A stretch of DNA of 64,000 bases from Yamagishiella unicocca (lineage: Eukaryota; Chlorophyta; Chlorophyceae; Chlamydomonadales; Volvocaceae). The notes beneath the pieces were generated by a model. It was not told the DNA's origin. It was given only the letters and a program-made list of their open reading frames with translations, and did no database searches. Shown one piece after another: positions 22,964-36,500 of the stretch. Position numbers and translations under genes: made by a program. Location of the stretch: positions 1,386,001-1,450,000 of the forward strand of contig BDSL01000002.1 of the NCBI GenBank assembly GCA_003116995.1. Direction: 5' to 3'. The first letter of the stretch is position 1; each line of letters starts with the position of its first letter.

Positions 22964-23831
22964 GTGAGCATACTCCTAGGAACCAATGGCCGACATGGAT
23001 ACCTGTCGTTTGATGGAGCTGTGGGGCGCATACTCGCGACTAGGAGTACCGTATGATTCCACATCCGCCAAGGGCTGTAGTCCCCCATCCCAAGGATGCG
23101 GCCCGTTGAGTGAATAAACGGCGATGCGAGTGGAGCGTGTTTGCCATTCTTTTACGTGAGCGTGTCTGAGAGGAGGGTTTCGAGTGCAGAGAACTGCGAG
23201 AGGTTAAATGGGATTCCTTTCAGCGCAAAAGCGCACTGCTAAACAGCACTGATAGGTTTGTGCGTGAGTTATGGCTCAACGCGAGTGAACCACAGTGCGA
23301 TGCTGTGTAACATCCGCACCTGTTCCCTACCGGTCCGAAACAAGTTATTCGGAACTCAGTCCTGTCAGGTCACAAAAAATAAAACTCCCATGCACCTGCG
23401 CTGGTATCATGTTAACAGCGCAGCGAAGAATTTCCGTTTGGAAATGTTACCAACAAGACCGACCCAACGGTCAGGTGCCTCCGTATGCAAACCTGCCCCT
23501 CCACTACGGCCCGCATTCCGCCGCACCTCCTTCGCTACTGTAGCAAGGCAAGCGCCAGCTTGAGCCAGGCGTATATTCGACACGTCAGGCTTCCGTCTGC
23601 CTCACCGCGCCAAAGTTACCACAGCATACGTCACTCCACGGGCTAGCCCGAGTCCCACAGCACTCATTTGTCCCCCGGCAAAAAACCCTTTTCGGGGTCC
23701 TTCGTCATTCCCCACAAGCCTACCCTGTGCTTGCATCGTGACACATCTCTGTAACAACGGAGTTCGAGTTTCAGTCGCGCTTACTGCAGCAGCAGCGGCC
23801 GTCCGTTGCCTACGATCTGCGAACAGGCAGA
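22964..23831. other. Convergent intergenic region between DUF4079 gene and CHLG
   Basis: Holds both 3' UTRs. The plus-strand poly(A) motif TGTAA is at 23306-23310. No coding sequence is supported; short frames here lack domains. Confidence 0.65.
23306..23310 (+). terminator. Poly(A) signal TGTAA for the DUF4079 gene
   Basis: TGTAA about 345 bases past the stop codon on the gene's strand. Position-based assignment. Confidence 0.5.
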
Positions 23832-26800
23832 TTACATAGCGCTGGCGGCGGCGGCCGCCACCTGGTTGACGTGGCCGATGGCCAGGCCGGTGGTGAGCAG
23901 GCCGAAGACCAGGAAGGGCTGCGCGCTCGCCTGGTACTTGACGTCGTTGGCAATCGGGTCCGGCAGGAAGTACTTGAACTGGAAGAAGATCTGCAGAGGC
24001 GATGGCAGTATGCCGACATGGCTGTCAGCATGATGGGGCGGGAAAGGGCACTGGGCGCACCAAGCCGCGAGAAACCTGGGCGCCTCAGCACTCTTGACAG
24101 CACAACCATAGTTGGGGTCGGAGCTTGCAGCTACAAGCAAGCACAGCCTGCCCTCACGATCAGTTGCGCCGAATTAGTTACCAAGTGGTGCGCAAGGTGA
24201 CATCCATGGTGATGCTCTACCGCACGACTCCTGCTAGCTGCAGCTGAAATCCACTGTCGCGGACCACCCTGACGCCTGTAATCATTCCGGGCTAGCACTC
24301 AAAACCTGGCTCTGCGGCTGGCCGTCAGCCCCTGAGCTCTCCCACGGTAAGCCCATCGCAGTTCCTGCCTAGCTTTAGGGCCCCCCGGTGATTTGCTGGC
24401 TACGATGAATGAATTATTTCCGAGGCCCGTCCGCCGGAACATGTAGCACATTCAGGTCAGGCACCGGCACCGGTCATCGCCTTGCGCCACCCCTTGTGAC
24501 TCGTAAACACCCCCCATGCGCCGATACGCGGTACCCTGTGGTAATACGGGCCGCGCTGCAGGTGTATCAACCTTTCTGGCTGCGGAGCGTTTTCGACGAT
24601 AACCCCAAAGCTGTCCAGCGTCGTAACTGCCGCATGAAGCTCCCGCCCCGTCTGCCATTGGCCGGTTCTCCCCTTCCCAAACCCTGTGACGCCCCTCAGC
24701 GCCATTTCGGACCTGTGGAAGGATCAGCGCCAGAAGGACGCCCGCGTATGTGTACTCCTCCAGACCGAAGGCCAGGTACGCCGCCACACCCAGCTGCGTC
24801 ACGTCAATGGTAGAGACGCAGATCCACTTGGCGGTGTCCACACCGAACGCGACGGGCAGCGACTGCAGACCCATCTTCCTGCGGGCGGATGAGGCGGGGC
24901 AGCGGAACTCATGCGTGCAATGGCGGTGAGCTGCCGCACCACAATGCTCTCAAGCTGTTAAGCACAGCGAAGCGGTTAACGCGAAGCGCTTTACTTAGCA
25001 GCGCGAGGGCCGCCACGTTCCCCTAGATACACTGGGTGCCACGTTAAGACGACACCCCAACCGCCCGCCCGGAGGAGCAGCCTGAGGTTCAGGTTCGCCT
25101 CGTCCGATCCACCCAACGCCGGTGCAACAACTGCAACCCACATCTCTGAGGATTGCCAGGGGCACCATCCGAGCCACCCTGCTGGTAGCGCGACCCAGTT
25201 CACCCAGTCCGCATGGATACCAGCCTCCCGTCCCCTCCCGCTTAACCCCCCCGACGCCACCCTTTTGATTCGTGCCGTGCTGCCACCTGCTCGCCAGCAG
25301 CACTATGGGGCCCAACCAGGACCGTATATTGCGCGGTGAACTTGAGCCCCATGTATAGTGCCGTTCCACGCATCTTGGCCGATATGTAGGGGTATTGTTC
25401 CACGATTTCGCCGTTTCCTGCCATTCCCGACCCCAGGCGGTCGTAAGCCAGTTCATTTCTTTATCCCGTCCCACCGCACCTGTCGCCCTCAATGCTCTTG
25501 AAGTCGTTGACAATGGCAATGCCCAGGCCCGCAAGCGAGTAAGCGACCGTCAGCGCCATCACATCCAGAGTCAGGGTGCCGAACAGGGCCTGGCAAGAGA
25601 GGGTAACGCGCGGATGGGGGTCATACCTGGGTCTTCGAAACCCACATCCTTGCCGCCAGCCCTTGCCCAGCCTCCTTTCCGCCCATGCCGCCCAACAACG
25701 CCCATCGTTTAACCATGCCTACCTGGCCGGCCCACCAAGGAAGAGCAATGTACGATGATCCCAGCGCGTAGTTGCCAGCCCACCCGCTCTGCTTCAGCTT
25801 CAGCGGCGGCGCCGAGTAGATGTAGGAGATGAAGGAGCCGAAGATAGCCAAGTACAGCAGCGTGGGCTGCTCGTGACCCACCCAGGTGTCCAGGCCGTAG
25901 GCAATGCCCAGGCCGCCCAGGAGCAGGATCCAGATCTGAGCGATCACGTCCTGCTGGCCGATGCGACCTGGTTGTATGGGCGTTGAATGTTACCGGTAGT
26001 CAAGGTTATGTGATGGTCTTTGTGGGCTTTGGGGGCCGACAGGGATCAGGAAGCAGTGTCGTGGGCGACGGCAGCTGCCCAGGAGGTTGTAGAGGCGGTC
26101 GACGAAGCGGTGATTTGGGTTGTGAGGTTCGAACCCAGCAGTGGCCAGTGGGGGGACTATAAGGAAATCCAAACCCCGGTAATCAGGCCCCGCAACTCAG
26201 GCCCGCGCAGTGACTATGGATAGGCAAGAAAGGGTGCTGGAGACGAGAACGCTGCCACTGCCACTTGGGCGCTAGTCTGCGCGTTGGGCGACAGAACCGC
26301 CAAACCGTAGACCCAAATGGCAAAAATGGCTACCCTGGCCACTCACCCGAAGGGATAGGGCGGTAGGGCTCATTGATGGCGTCAATGTCCCGGTCATACC
26401 AATCGTTGATGGTCTGAGTGTAGCCAGTCAGGAAGGGGCCAGACATCATCATGCAGGCGAGCAGCTGCGCAATATTGGTTGGATCGTTCCACTGATAAGT
26501 GCCAGACGCGGCCGCACCGCACGCGACACCTGCGCGCGATTTGAGTCGAAGGGTCGCGTTGGAGCCCATGGCCACCACGATTACGCGCTGGGGCGGGATT
26601 GCCACCGCATCGCTGCTCACCCCAAATCAGAGGGATCCATGTCACAGGCTTCGTGAGCTGCACACGGATCTTCCAAATGTTCGTCTCCAGTGCTGCGCCC
26701 TTCATGCCAAGGAGCTGACGCGCCGCGCTGTTTGAGTCGGGCTTATCCTTCGTCGCTTGCTGGCTAACGGCCTTCAGGGCCACACGGCCTATACAATTGT

Positions 26801-27009
26801 TTACAAAATGAGCGATAAGGCACGTTATTTAGCCGGAGCAGCGCGTCGACCTGCCGCAACATCGTTTGGTCGCTCGCGCAAAAAATGCTGCTCTTACCGA
26901 GCGAAGGACGACAGCATACCGTCCCAAATGGACGAGCCGAAACAGATCGTGAGTTTTTGGCCGCCACTGGGCGAGTCCCATTGCTGCGCGAACACTTGAG
27001 AGCTTGCAT
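23832..27009 (-). CDS. CHLG: Chlorophyll synthase, chloroplastic (363 aa)
   Basis: Seven exons: 27009-26920, 26759-26621, 26529-26347, 25967-25723, 25589-25480, 24878-24713, 23990-23832, 364 codons in frame. It is a UbiA-family prenyltransferase that attaches the phytyl or geranylgeranyl tail to chlorophyllide in the thylakoid membrane, the last step of chlorophyll synthesis. Exon 1 encodes a transit peptide (MQALKCSRSNGTRPVAAKN). The first Asp-rich motif, NDWYDRDID, is at residues 118-126, and the second, NDFKSIEGDR, at 247-256. Other family blocks are EPYRPIPSG, YIYSAPPLKLKQ, ALPWWAGQALFGTL, LQSLPVAFGVDTAKW and a C-terminal FQFKYFLPDP...KYQASAQPFLV. About nine hydrophobic helices are expected. 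Length and motif order match algal and plant ChlG. All splice sites are GT-AG with matched phase. Nothing is missing. Confidence 0.97.
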
Positions 27010-27550
27010 TTTCACGTTGTATGCTAGTAACACCAACCAAATCCGTAGATCTAGAGGCTCAGGAACTCAAGTGAAAGCAGAAATCGGCATTACGCCCATG
27101 TTACAGGCAGTTCCCACGAGTACGATGCGGTACGACGATCACAAGATTAATCCGCAGCTGTCCAAAGCCAATAAAACGTAAGCATGTACCTGAAGCAGGT
27201 GGTAGTCAACACGCTCCGACTGCAGCGTCGGGTAGCAAGTGTATGCGGGTTGAAAAACACCAACGCTTCCTATCTGGGACCCTCCTGCATGCCCCCACCC
27301 GAACAAAATCGCGAATGCACGCCGCGCGCTGAGAGTCATGGCGTCCGAGTAATACGTCATAGCAGTTAACAGCAGTGCGGCCGTAAGGACGCTTATGATG
27401 TCAGGACATGTCACGACTATCACAGAAGTCGTGCGCACGCCCAACTACGCTTGCACAAATGTTCAAACTGGTTGCGGTCTCGGAGTGTGGTCAACGGTAC
27501 GAAAGCAAGCTCTTACGTCCTCTTATGCAAGGCATGCGGCTCAACGACTA
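27010..27550. other. Intergenic: CHLG promoter and 3' UTR of the giant PLAT gene
   Basis: No gene supported. A minus-strand frame at 27139-27444 has some hydrophobic residues but no family match. TTACA near 27099 (TGTAA on the minus strand) could serve as the poly(A) signal of the upstream giant gene. Confidence 0.5.
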
Positions 27551-30500
27551 TCACTTGAAGCCGAGGCCGCCGCTCATCGAACGCGCAATCTTGGAGCCCA
27601 GCTTGCTCAGGCGCTGGTTGATTTTGTCCAACTTGCCCCGCAAGCCTGCGCGCTCCGACTCGCTTAGATCCCTGCATGATGGGAGCCGCGGAGCAGCAGC
27701 GGATCCGTTAGCAGCTTATCATCGTCATGCATGGTGCGGTACCATAGATAACCGGAAATTGGTTATGCAAATCCTGGTCACTACTCCAAACGCAATCGTT
27801 GTTGACATCCATGCTTTGGACGAGCACGACATCCAGGCCAGACGTGCAAGCTGGTGACGGCGCAACCTCCCCATCGCCCCAGGTCGCACCTGTTGGCCGT
27901 CAGCTGCGTCTCATACTCGTGAGCCACCTCCGCCAGGTCCTCACTCTCGTCAATGCGGCTGGTGGCCGGCTTGAGCACCAGGCAGTGCCGCCGGCCCTTG
28001 CGCAGCACGCATTCCGGGTCCGCGTTGCGGAACACATACCTGCCAGCCGATAGTGTCGGCAGGGGGCAAAAGGAAAAACACGCGATACGGGTCGGTGGCA
28101 TGGCGGACTGTTGGCAACGCCGTGCATGGACAAGCACAGGGCCGCGAGCATAGGCAGTGTCGTCGCGGTCGGGACTCAAGCAGTGCGTATCGCAGCTGGT
28201 AATCAAGCGTGCAGCCTTTGAACTGCTGCAGACTGGGGCTCAACTGAAGCCCTCCGATTACCCACCTGTTGCCCTTCAGCCTGTCGTCGATGACTACCTG
28301 CTCGAAGCCCCAGTTGCCCGGACCCAACGTCTTGCCCTCGTGCCACACCTGAACAAGCAAATGCGTAGCAAAGGTTTAATCGAAAAAGCAAATAAGACCG
28401 CACAGCAAAACTTCCGCCCCCGGCCATGAAACTGAGGCGCGCAGCCCTAATCGTCTATGCACCGCTCCACCACACGGGTCATGTACATTTGCCTCGTGCA
28501 GCACGACGCCCCTTCCGCAGCTGCGATGCCCCGGCCGCGAACCTTGAGTGCCAGCAACTGGCCCATGTCTCCCGCGGTGCTGTACAGCGTGAAGCGGTCA
28601 ACGCAGCCGCGCTGGAAGGTGCCCCGGTCCTTCGGGAGCGCCTGCGACACGGTGGCTTCGCGGCCCAGCAGCTCCAAGTGCACCTGGCAGCCAGGGAGTA
28701 GAGAGGGAGGGTAGCGTAGAGACGGGCGAGGGTGGGAGTGGGAAGGGGACCTGAATAATCTGGCACTTGACGCGCATGCACGCTCCTTGTGCGGAAGTGA
28801 GAGGGCTTCACGCGCATGCCCTCAGAAGGCGTTGAGCAGGGCTGAGCTGGCGGCCCGGGTAACCGTGTGCGCCAGCATGCATACAGGTGTGACTACCACC
28901 GCCCATGCACGTGCGATATGAAGAGCTAACCGACCTACGCGACCAAGGCCCAGACCAGTTGTGCAACGGGCCTCCGGAGGGCTAATCCCATATTTTCTAA
29001 AAGCAATGCTTCCCAGGGCCGTGTCCTACCGTGGTGTTGCCTAGACCTGCGTTCAGCTTGTCCGCGGTGAAGATCTTGATCTTGTAGCCGTACGAGTTGG
29101 CGTGCTGGCCCCGCCGCTGCTTCAGCGGCACCTCAGTGAACCCGGCGCCATCGCCACCTTCCCGGTCGGCCTGGCTCGAACCCGACGCCGCACCGGCGCT
29201 AGCGCCCCTGGCAGCTGCCTTGGACCCGGCGGCAGCCGAACCGCGCATCAGGTCGTCGTAGCCGACGCGGGAGGCATCCGGCCTGCAATGACACCCGTAG
29301 AACCAAGTCATGAGCTACACGTCGCCTTCTCCATCCACCGCCACGCCTCACTTCCTTTCCGCACCTAACGGTCTCGCCCTGAGCCTCGAGTAGATCCTCC
29401 TCCGTCATGGACGCCACGGAGCCGCTGCTGTTGGCGTGGTCGCCCAAGAACTCAAACTCCTGCATGCATGCCGCCGGGTGGAAGCGGGGTTGTGAAGCGC
29501 CGGGAAGGTGTGGAGGCGGGTAGCCGAACCGGACGCTTGCCCGGGGCGGCCACCGGGACCAATGAGAGGGTGCGCAACGGAACTGAAAGTGCGCAGGAGC
29601 TAAGAATAAGCTCCGGCAGAGCTATAAGTGCCGCTTAATCCCACACACGCACAAACGCGCTGCTCCGCCTTCGTACCTCAGCGTACTCGGCCCACGACAC
29701 CCGCTTGCGGCTCGTGCCCATGTAGTCTACGCCAATGGCGCTGCCCGCCAGGGGTGGCGGCCGCACGCCGTCAGGGGCGTACATGGACAGGGAGGCCGCG
29801 GAGGCGATGGACAGCTCACTGCCCTCGACCGACAGCTCCGAAGCCAGGTCACCGTCATCGCCACCGCCCGAGATGCGCACGCGTCGACGGCTTCCGAAGC
29901 CGCCGATGCCGCTGAACGAGTCATGCGAGCTCTCCGCCTCAAGCGCGCTGCTGGACAGCCGGCGACCTGAGAAGCTGGTGCCGCCGCTGTTCTTACGGTT
30001 TAGTGGCGGCGTCGGCGGGAGCGCCTGCCGCCTGGCGCTGCTGCTGCCGCCGACGTCCACGCTGCCCTCGTCGAGGTCATCCGTGAAGTCTCGGCGGCGC
30101 GGCGCCCCCGGGGGCAGCGGCGGGCGGGGACTAACCATGGCGGGGCCGCTGCGAGCGGACACTGGACCCAAGCTGAAGGCAGCACCTGCGACAAATATTT
30201 TGTAGGGGTATTGGGACAGTAGACGAATGCTATAAACTGGTTGGTGTTCACGCGCTCGCAGTTGATGGAGCTTTGCAGTCGATGCACAACGCCCCCGCCT
30301 GCGAGCTTGGATCTTCCAGCCACAACAGCGTCGGAGTTGGGTAATAAACAGGACGACCCTCGAAACACAGAGTAATAAACAAAAGGACCGTCGAAACCGA
30401 CGTGGCACTCACTGTTCGAGAGCATCCCGTCCACTTCCTCAATGTCCTCCTCCAGCACGAGGCCGATCCCCGACGGAACATTAGACGCCACCCGCGGCCG

Positions 30501-33500
30501 CGGTGTGCTCCCCATGGCGGCCTTCGCCGCAGCCGCTGCGCCCGCGAACACCGACCCTGCCGCTTCCGACGCGCCAGCGGCTCCACCGCCCAGCCCGGGA
30601 ACAAGCTCGTCCTCGTCGTCCGCTTCGCTGAAGTTCACGCTGCTGGTTTGGGTGGCGTTTCCGCCACTGCGCTCACCCCCAAGGCGGCTTGCGGACACCG
30701 ACGGCACCTCCAAGCCCGAGCCGTGCCGACCAAGGGGCAGGTTGTCCGAGCCTCTTCCGCTCCGGCCCGAGCCCCCGGCGTGGCCCCCGCTGACATCCAC
30801 GGGCGAGTTCATGTCCGATGACAAGTCCAGTGACTCGTCGCCCATGGCAGCCATACCCCGCCGCTGCGGCGCGCCGCCACTACCCGCAGTGCCCGGCCGC
30901 CCTGACGCCGCGCCGCCTGCCGGCGGTGAGCCCGGCTGCGAGCCTGCCAGGCCGGAGCCTGCCAGGCGCGCCAGGCTGTTCTCCCGGCTGATGCTGAGCG
31001 CCGCGCCCGGAAGGCGCACGACGCGGCCGCCGCGCTTGCCCCCGCGCACCCAGTCGTTGACCTCGAAGGTCCACTCCAGGCCCGTCATGAGCTGCTCCAC
31101 GGTGATGCTCTCAACGTACCAGGAGGCGCCGAAGCCCTCGCCTGCGAAGCATCAGCAAACAAGCATGCGTGCACGTTGCTTAAACTGCAACAACGGAATT
31201 TAGGGTAATTAGAGTCCACGGTTCTGTGCCGTGCCATGCACCAAAAACGATTGAGCGCTAATATATATACACCCGAGTATATGGGGCATTCGGCCAAGCC
31301 CAAGCCCAGTCTAGACGCGCCACCGCCCGCCGGCCCGCCCCCGCGCCGCACCTTGATGCCAGATGTAGACAGCCGACAGGTCGCCCAAATCCCCCGCGGT
31401 GTCCACCATGAACTCATCGGACGACCCCTCCGCGAAGTACTCGTGGTCGGCCCTGTCGTCCGCGATACCGTACTTGTTCCTGCGGCTCGGCGGCCGCAGC
31501 TGTGCCACGTGGGTGCTCTCGCTGCCGTACAGCGTCATCCGCACGATGCCCTGGCTGCAGCCCGCGCCAGTTCGCTTGCTGGTGACCACCTGCCGAGGGG
31601 GTGCGGGATTGGCGTTTGGCAGCCGGGCGCGGGTGCGGGTGCGGCGGGAGAGGTTACTTGGCGTCGAGTGCGATTCGCTGCGTGCCCTCAGTGCTTGGCA
31701 TGTGCAGTCAGCGCTTATAAAACACGGACACATCGTTATGCGACTGCTTACAGCAGCGACGAACGCAATGGAACGCGCCAGACGGCGCAGACACGTCGCG
31801 CGTGAACGCACTCCACCACGCGGTGGCGCCCCGCCTGCCCCTCCACACCCCATGCCTCCCCCGTCCCCCCGCGCCCCCCCGCGCCTCCCCCCTCCTCACC
31901 TGCAACCGGTACGAGCCGCTGCTCGTGCTGCAGTCGCCCTCAGAGATGCCAAACGGCACGGCGGGCACCGCCATCTCCTCCTGCCGCCGCCGCTGCAAGT
32001 AGCCCTGCGACGCGCTGCTCTCCCCGCTCGAACTCGACCGCTGGCCCCCGGCCTGCGCCGCCGCGTCCGGTACGGCGGGTGGCTGCTGCTGGTGCGGCTC
32101 TGGTGGCCGGAACACCTCCAGCTCCATGGACGAGTCGCTGTAGGTGCGGCTGAGGCCGGAGCGGCCGGCAACACCGCGCTCGCGCGCCGCCGTCGCATCG
32201 GAATCTGCATCCATGCCAGTCCCTGCCGCCGCAACCGCCTCGTCACCGCTGCTGCTGCTGCTGCTTTCGTCCGGATCATCGCAGAAGTCCAGGCTGCCCT
32301 GGACGAGGGGGTCTCCCGGAGGGGCGGCGGGCGCGACGCTGGGGCCGCCGTACACGCTGCGTACGACGCTTGGCGACAGGAGGCTTCCACCTAGGTCTGT
32401 GTTGTCGCCGCGTGGAGCGTATATGCTCCTCAGGCCAGTTGTGGGCAGAGGGAAGTCCTCGTCGCGGGAGTCTGCGAGCGGAGCTCCGCCAGCGCTGGAC
32501 CCGTCGGGTGCGCCGGCAGCGCTCGGGCGTTCACTGGTCAGCATGGCTGCGATGCGCTCGGCCTCCAGAGACAGCTCGCCGTTGAAGTCCAGGGAGCCGC
32601 CGCTCGGCTCGATGGACAGGCCCTGCAAGAAATCAAGGCGCGGCTGGGTGCCTCAGCACATCAAGGCTGGCCAACGGCTGGCTAACCACATCGCACGCCG
32701 GCAGGAGCCGCATGCCTGGCTGCAGTACTGTAATGTGCGTGCACCGTTCCTGAAGCCGCACCCACGCCGAAGTTACCCCGCCTTACCTGCTCCAGCGACT
32801 GCCGAACGCGGCCGACGTCGCCCTTCGGGCCCGGGGCGGAGTCCCGTCCTCGCGCGCGCTGCATCGGAGGCGGCAGCGGAGCCACGGAGCCGCTCATGGA
32901 CAGCCGCGAGCCGGACCGTGAGGGGTCCGCGGTCGCCCCGCCATCGAGTGCCGGGCCCATGGCCTCAGCGTCGGTGCTGTCTCCGAAAATGTCGTCCTCG
33001 CTGCCCTCCTCCAGGAGGCCACCGCCCGCGCCCTCCGGTGGCGCAATGAGCGCCAGGCTGTCCTCCGACGTGAGGAGGCTCGCACGGCTCGCCGTCGCCG
33101 TGGGTGCAACCAGGGGCGGCGCGTCCGTGGTGCGCCGCACGCCGGGCGGAAGCGGCGGAAGGGACGAGCCCGGCTGGCCCCGGCTGGATATCGCGGGGAG
33201 CCCGGGGGCGGCTGCGTCGAAGGAATTAAGGGAGTCGCTGGCGCCGAGGCTGAACGCGTCGCCGCGCATGGTTGCACCGACGACGCCCACGCCCGGGAGC
33301 TCCAGCTCCTCGTCGCCCTCGTCATCGTCGTCACCTGGGGGTCTGGACACCTTCAGCGAAGCCGCCGAGGGTGCGCCAGTTACAGCAGGCGAGGTGCCAC
33401 GCGGCGCGGAGCTGTTGGCCGCGTCGTCAAAGTCGTCGTCGTACTCGTCGACGTCCTCCGCCACCGTCTCCGCGACGTCGTCGTCCTCGGGAGGCGCTTC

Positions 33501-36500
33501 CACACCGCCGCTGGTCTGCAAGTCCTGCTGGGGTCCCAGGTCGGGACCCGGCAGTGCGTCAGGGCTGCGGCTGATGGCCTGGCTGCGGCCGAGGCCCGCG
33601 GGCGGGCTGCCCGCAAAGAAGGTCGCGCCAGCAGCGGAAGGCACATCTGGTGGCGCGAGCAGCTCAGCCAGGCCGGCGGAGCGGCGTGAGGGCGACCTCG
33701 AGGTTCCTTGAGGCGAAACCAGCGAGTCCAGGCTGAATTGGGGCTCCAGGGGGGGGACACCCGGAGGGAACCCGACGGCAGCCCCTTCCAGGGGCAGACC
33801 GCCGCTTGCTTGGCTTTGGGCCTTGTCACTGGAACGACCAGCCAGCAAGTCCACCGCCTCAGCGGTGGCAAGAGTGCCGGCCTCGCCACCGGCCGTACTA
33901 CCGGAAGATGGCTGCTTCGCCATGGCCGCAGCGAAGTGGTCCCCGATGAAGGAGTCCGAGTCCGAATCCAGCAGCGAAGCCAGGCCCCTGTTGCTGTGCG
34001 CCTGCTGCACCCCCGGCAGCGACCCGGCGCCCGAGCCGCTCGCCTGCCTGGCCGCTGGATCCGCGTTGAACGCCGACGTCTCCCTGGACAGCCCGGACAC
34101 CTCGCCCATGGTGTCCAGGAACGGCACGGAGCCGCTGGTGTCTGTGTGGGTTCCGGGCAACGCGGGCATCGGAGACTCGTTGTCGACGTTCTCCTCGGGA
34201 TGGGGCTGCGGCATGGGCTGCGCCAGCAGCAGGCTCCGGAGCGGGCTCACGGGCTCCATTGTGCCGGGCAGGACGGCGTCGAGCCCGATCGCGCGCGCGC
34301 GCTGCAGCTGCCCCAGCTTAACGGGGCCCGGTGCGAGCAGCTCCGAGGAGACTGGGTCACCCGCGGACTCGGCCACAGCCTCGCCTCGCTTAGCGTCCGG
34401 CCCCTCGCGTTCGGCTGCGGCTGGGGCGGTGGTGGATGACGCAGGCGGCGCCAGGGGAGAGCCATCGGAGGCTGCGCCGGCGGTTGGTGAAGCGGTGGTC
34501 CCGCCTCCGACCGGCGGGAGGATGGCTCCGGGGCGCTGCAACGGCGGCAGCGGGGAGAGCGTCTTGATGCTTGGCAGCTCGCCCAAGCTTGCCTGCGAGG
34601 GGGGAATCCAGGCGGGGTGCCGAGTGGAGGTTAGGTCCATATACCAATGGTTCCGCAACCGCACGTGCAGCCCTCTTGTCCATCCCAGCGCGCCAACTAT
34701 GACAGCACTTGCCTCTACGCTCTCGGCACCGAAGACGGCACACGCCGTTCTGCACCCCTCCCATGTGCAATGCGCCGATTTCCATTCATCGGTGGCCCGT
34801 ATCACAATCAGTGCCACCATTCCAACCGAGGCAAGTCCCGCCACTGGCGAGAAAGTACCCTCTCGGCCGGTCGCGCTCCCCAACACAAGCACACAACAAA
34901 GCCGCACCTGCAGGTCGCCGCTCAGGTGGCCGCTCAAATTGCCGCTGTTCTGCAGAGACCCCAGCGCCGGGCGGAGGAGCGACGGCGTGAGATCCAGGCC
35001 ACGGCTGGTAGACAGAGCTGGGTTGGGGCCCAGCGCTCCGGCGCTGACGGGCAGGGGCGCCAGCGGGGACAGCGGCGGCAGCTTCCGCCTGCCTAGGTCA
35101 CCGCTGGCCGAGAACATGGCCGCGGCGCTGCTCGAGAGCTGCAAAGGCGCCAGCGGTGATCCGCCGAGGGCACCGCTTGTGCTGAGATGGCTCGTGGATC
35201 CAAGATCGCCCGCGACAGGTGGGGTAGGAGCAGAGGGGATCGCAGGGTCCGGGGGCGTGTCGCCGGTAGGTGGAGTGCTCTTAGCGTCCGGGGCAGCGGC
35301 GGCCGCGGGCGGAGTTGCCTTGCTGGCGGCCTCAGACGCAACCTGCCCCGAATTCGCTTGTGATGGAGGCGCAGCGGCGGCTGCGGGCCAGGCCTCGTCA
35401 TCGTCGTCCGCATCGAAGCCAGACGGGTTGATGCCCGGCTCCAACTCGATATCCTCGTCGATGTCGCCGCTGTCTGAGGAGGCTTGAGATTCGTCGCCGC
35501 CGTCAGCGGGCTTGGCATCGGTCTCAGCGTCCTCTGGTTGCGGCTCTGGCGCCGGCGCGGGTGGCTCGGCAGCTTTCGGTGCGGCAGGTGGTGGGACTGG
35601 TGGCGCGAGGCCGTCGAGCTCAAGGTCGTCGTCGTTAATGTCCAGTCCAAGGCCTCGGGTCTGCGGAGGCGCAGGCTGCGCAACGCCGTCAACATCGCCG
35701 ACGTCGTCCTCGCCCTCGTCGCTGCTCAGGGACACCTCCTCATCTGCTGCGCCCCTGCGGAACGTCCGCTCCCGGCCAAGCATCCCCAAGGCGGTGCCCG
35801 CGCCCGCCGCCTCCGGCTCCTCCTCCTCGTCGCCGCTGCTGATGGACACCTCCTCGTCTGCAACGCCCCTGCGGAACGTCTGCTCGCGGCCAAAGACGGT
35901 CTGACCCCCGCCGCCAGGGCTCATTCCCGTCGCGCCGTCACCATCACCTTCAGTGCTGTCGGGCGCAGTTCTAGGACTGCCGAACTTCGGTGATGATAGG
36001 TCGCCCGAAAGGCCTAGGCCGGAGCGAGCGGCGCGGACCGCCGCCAGGGCCCCAGTTGCGATGACCGGTTCCTGGCTCAGCGCCGCCGCTGCAGCTCCCG
36101 TTGGCGTCGGCGGCAGGGAGCGGCTGGTGCCGGCTGCCAGCGCAGCTTGCCGCAGCCCTGCCAGGCCCACAGCACCAGCGGCAGTTGCAGCAGCGGCACC
36201 GGGGGAAATCGGGTCGGCGTTGGTGGGGTCGCTCGGCTCGGCGGCAATGCTGCCCGGTGCTCCATGCAGGCCCCCCATCAGGGCGCTCGACTCCTGGGAG
36301 GGCCCCTCAGAGGCGCCAGCTGAGTTGGCCGGGCTGCGGCGGGTCAGGCCTCCTTCGGCGGTCTTCGTAGAAGCCAGCTGCTCGTAGTACAGGGCCTTAT
36401 CGCGGACAGACGCCTCCTCCGACAGCGGCGGTCGCAGCGGCGGTAGCTGCTCGAGGCCGCGCGGCCGAGAGCCTGAGTTGGGACCCGGAGACATGGGGGC

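Noticed and set aside
26080..26150. Possible tRNA, because of GGTTCGAACCC near 26126
   Set aside because: No matching acceptor or anticodon stems are found upstream; the sequence sits in a CHLG intron.
33823..35487. 554-codon plus-strand open frame antisense to the giant gene
   Set aside because: It is a mirror of the GC-rich Ser/Ala/Pro-coding exons on the minus strand, with no domain, and ignores the intron 34593-34907 that the minus strand supports.
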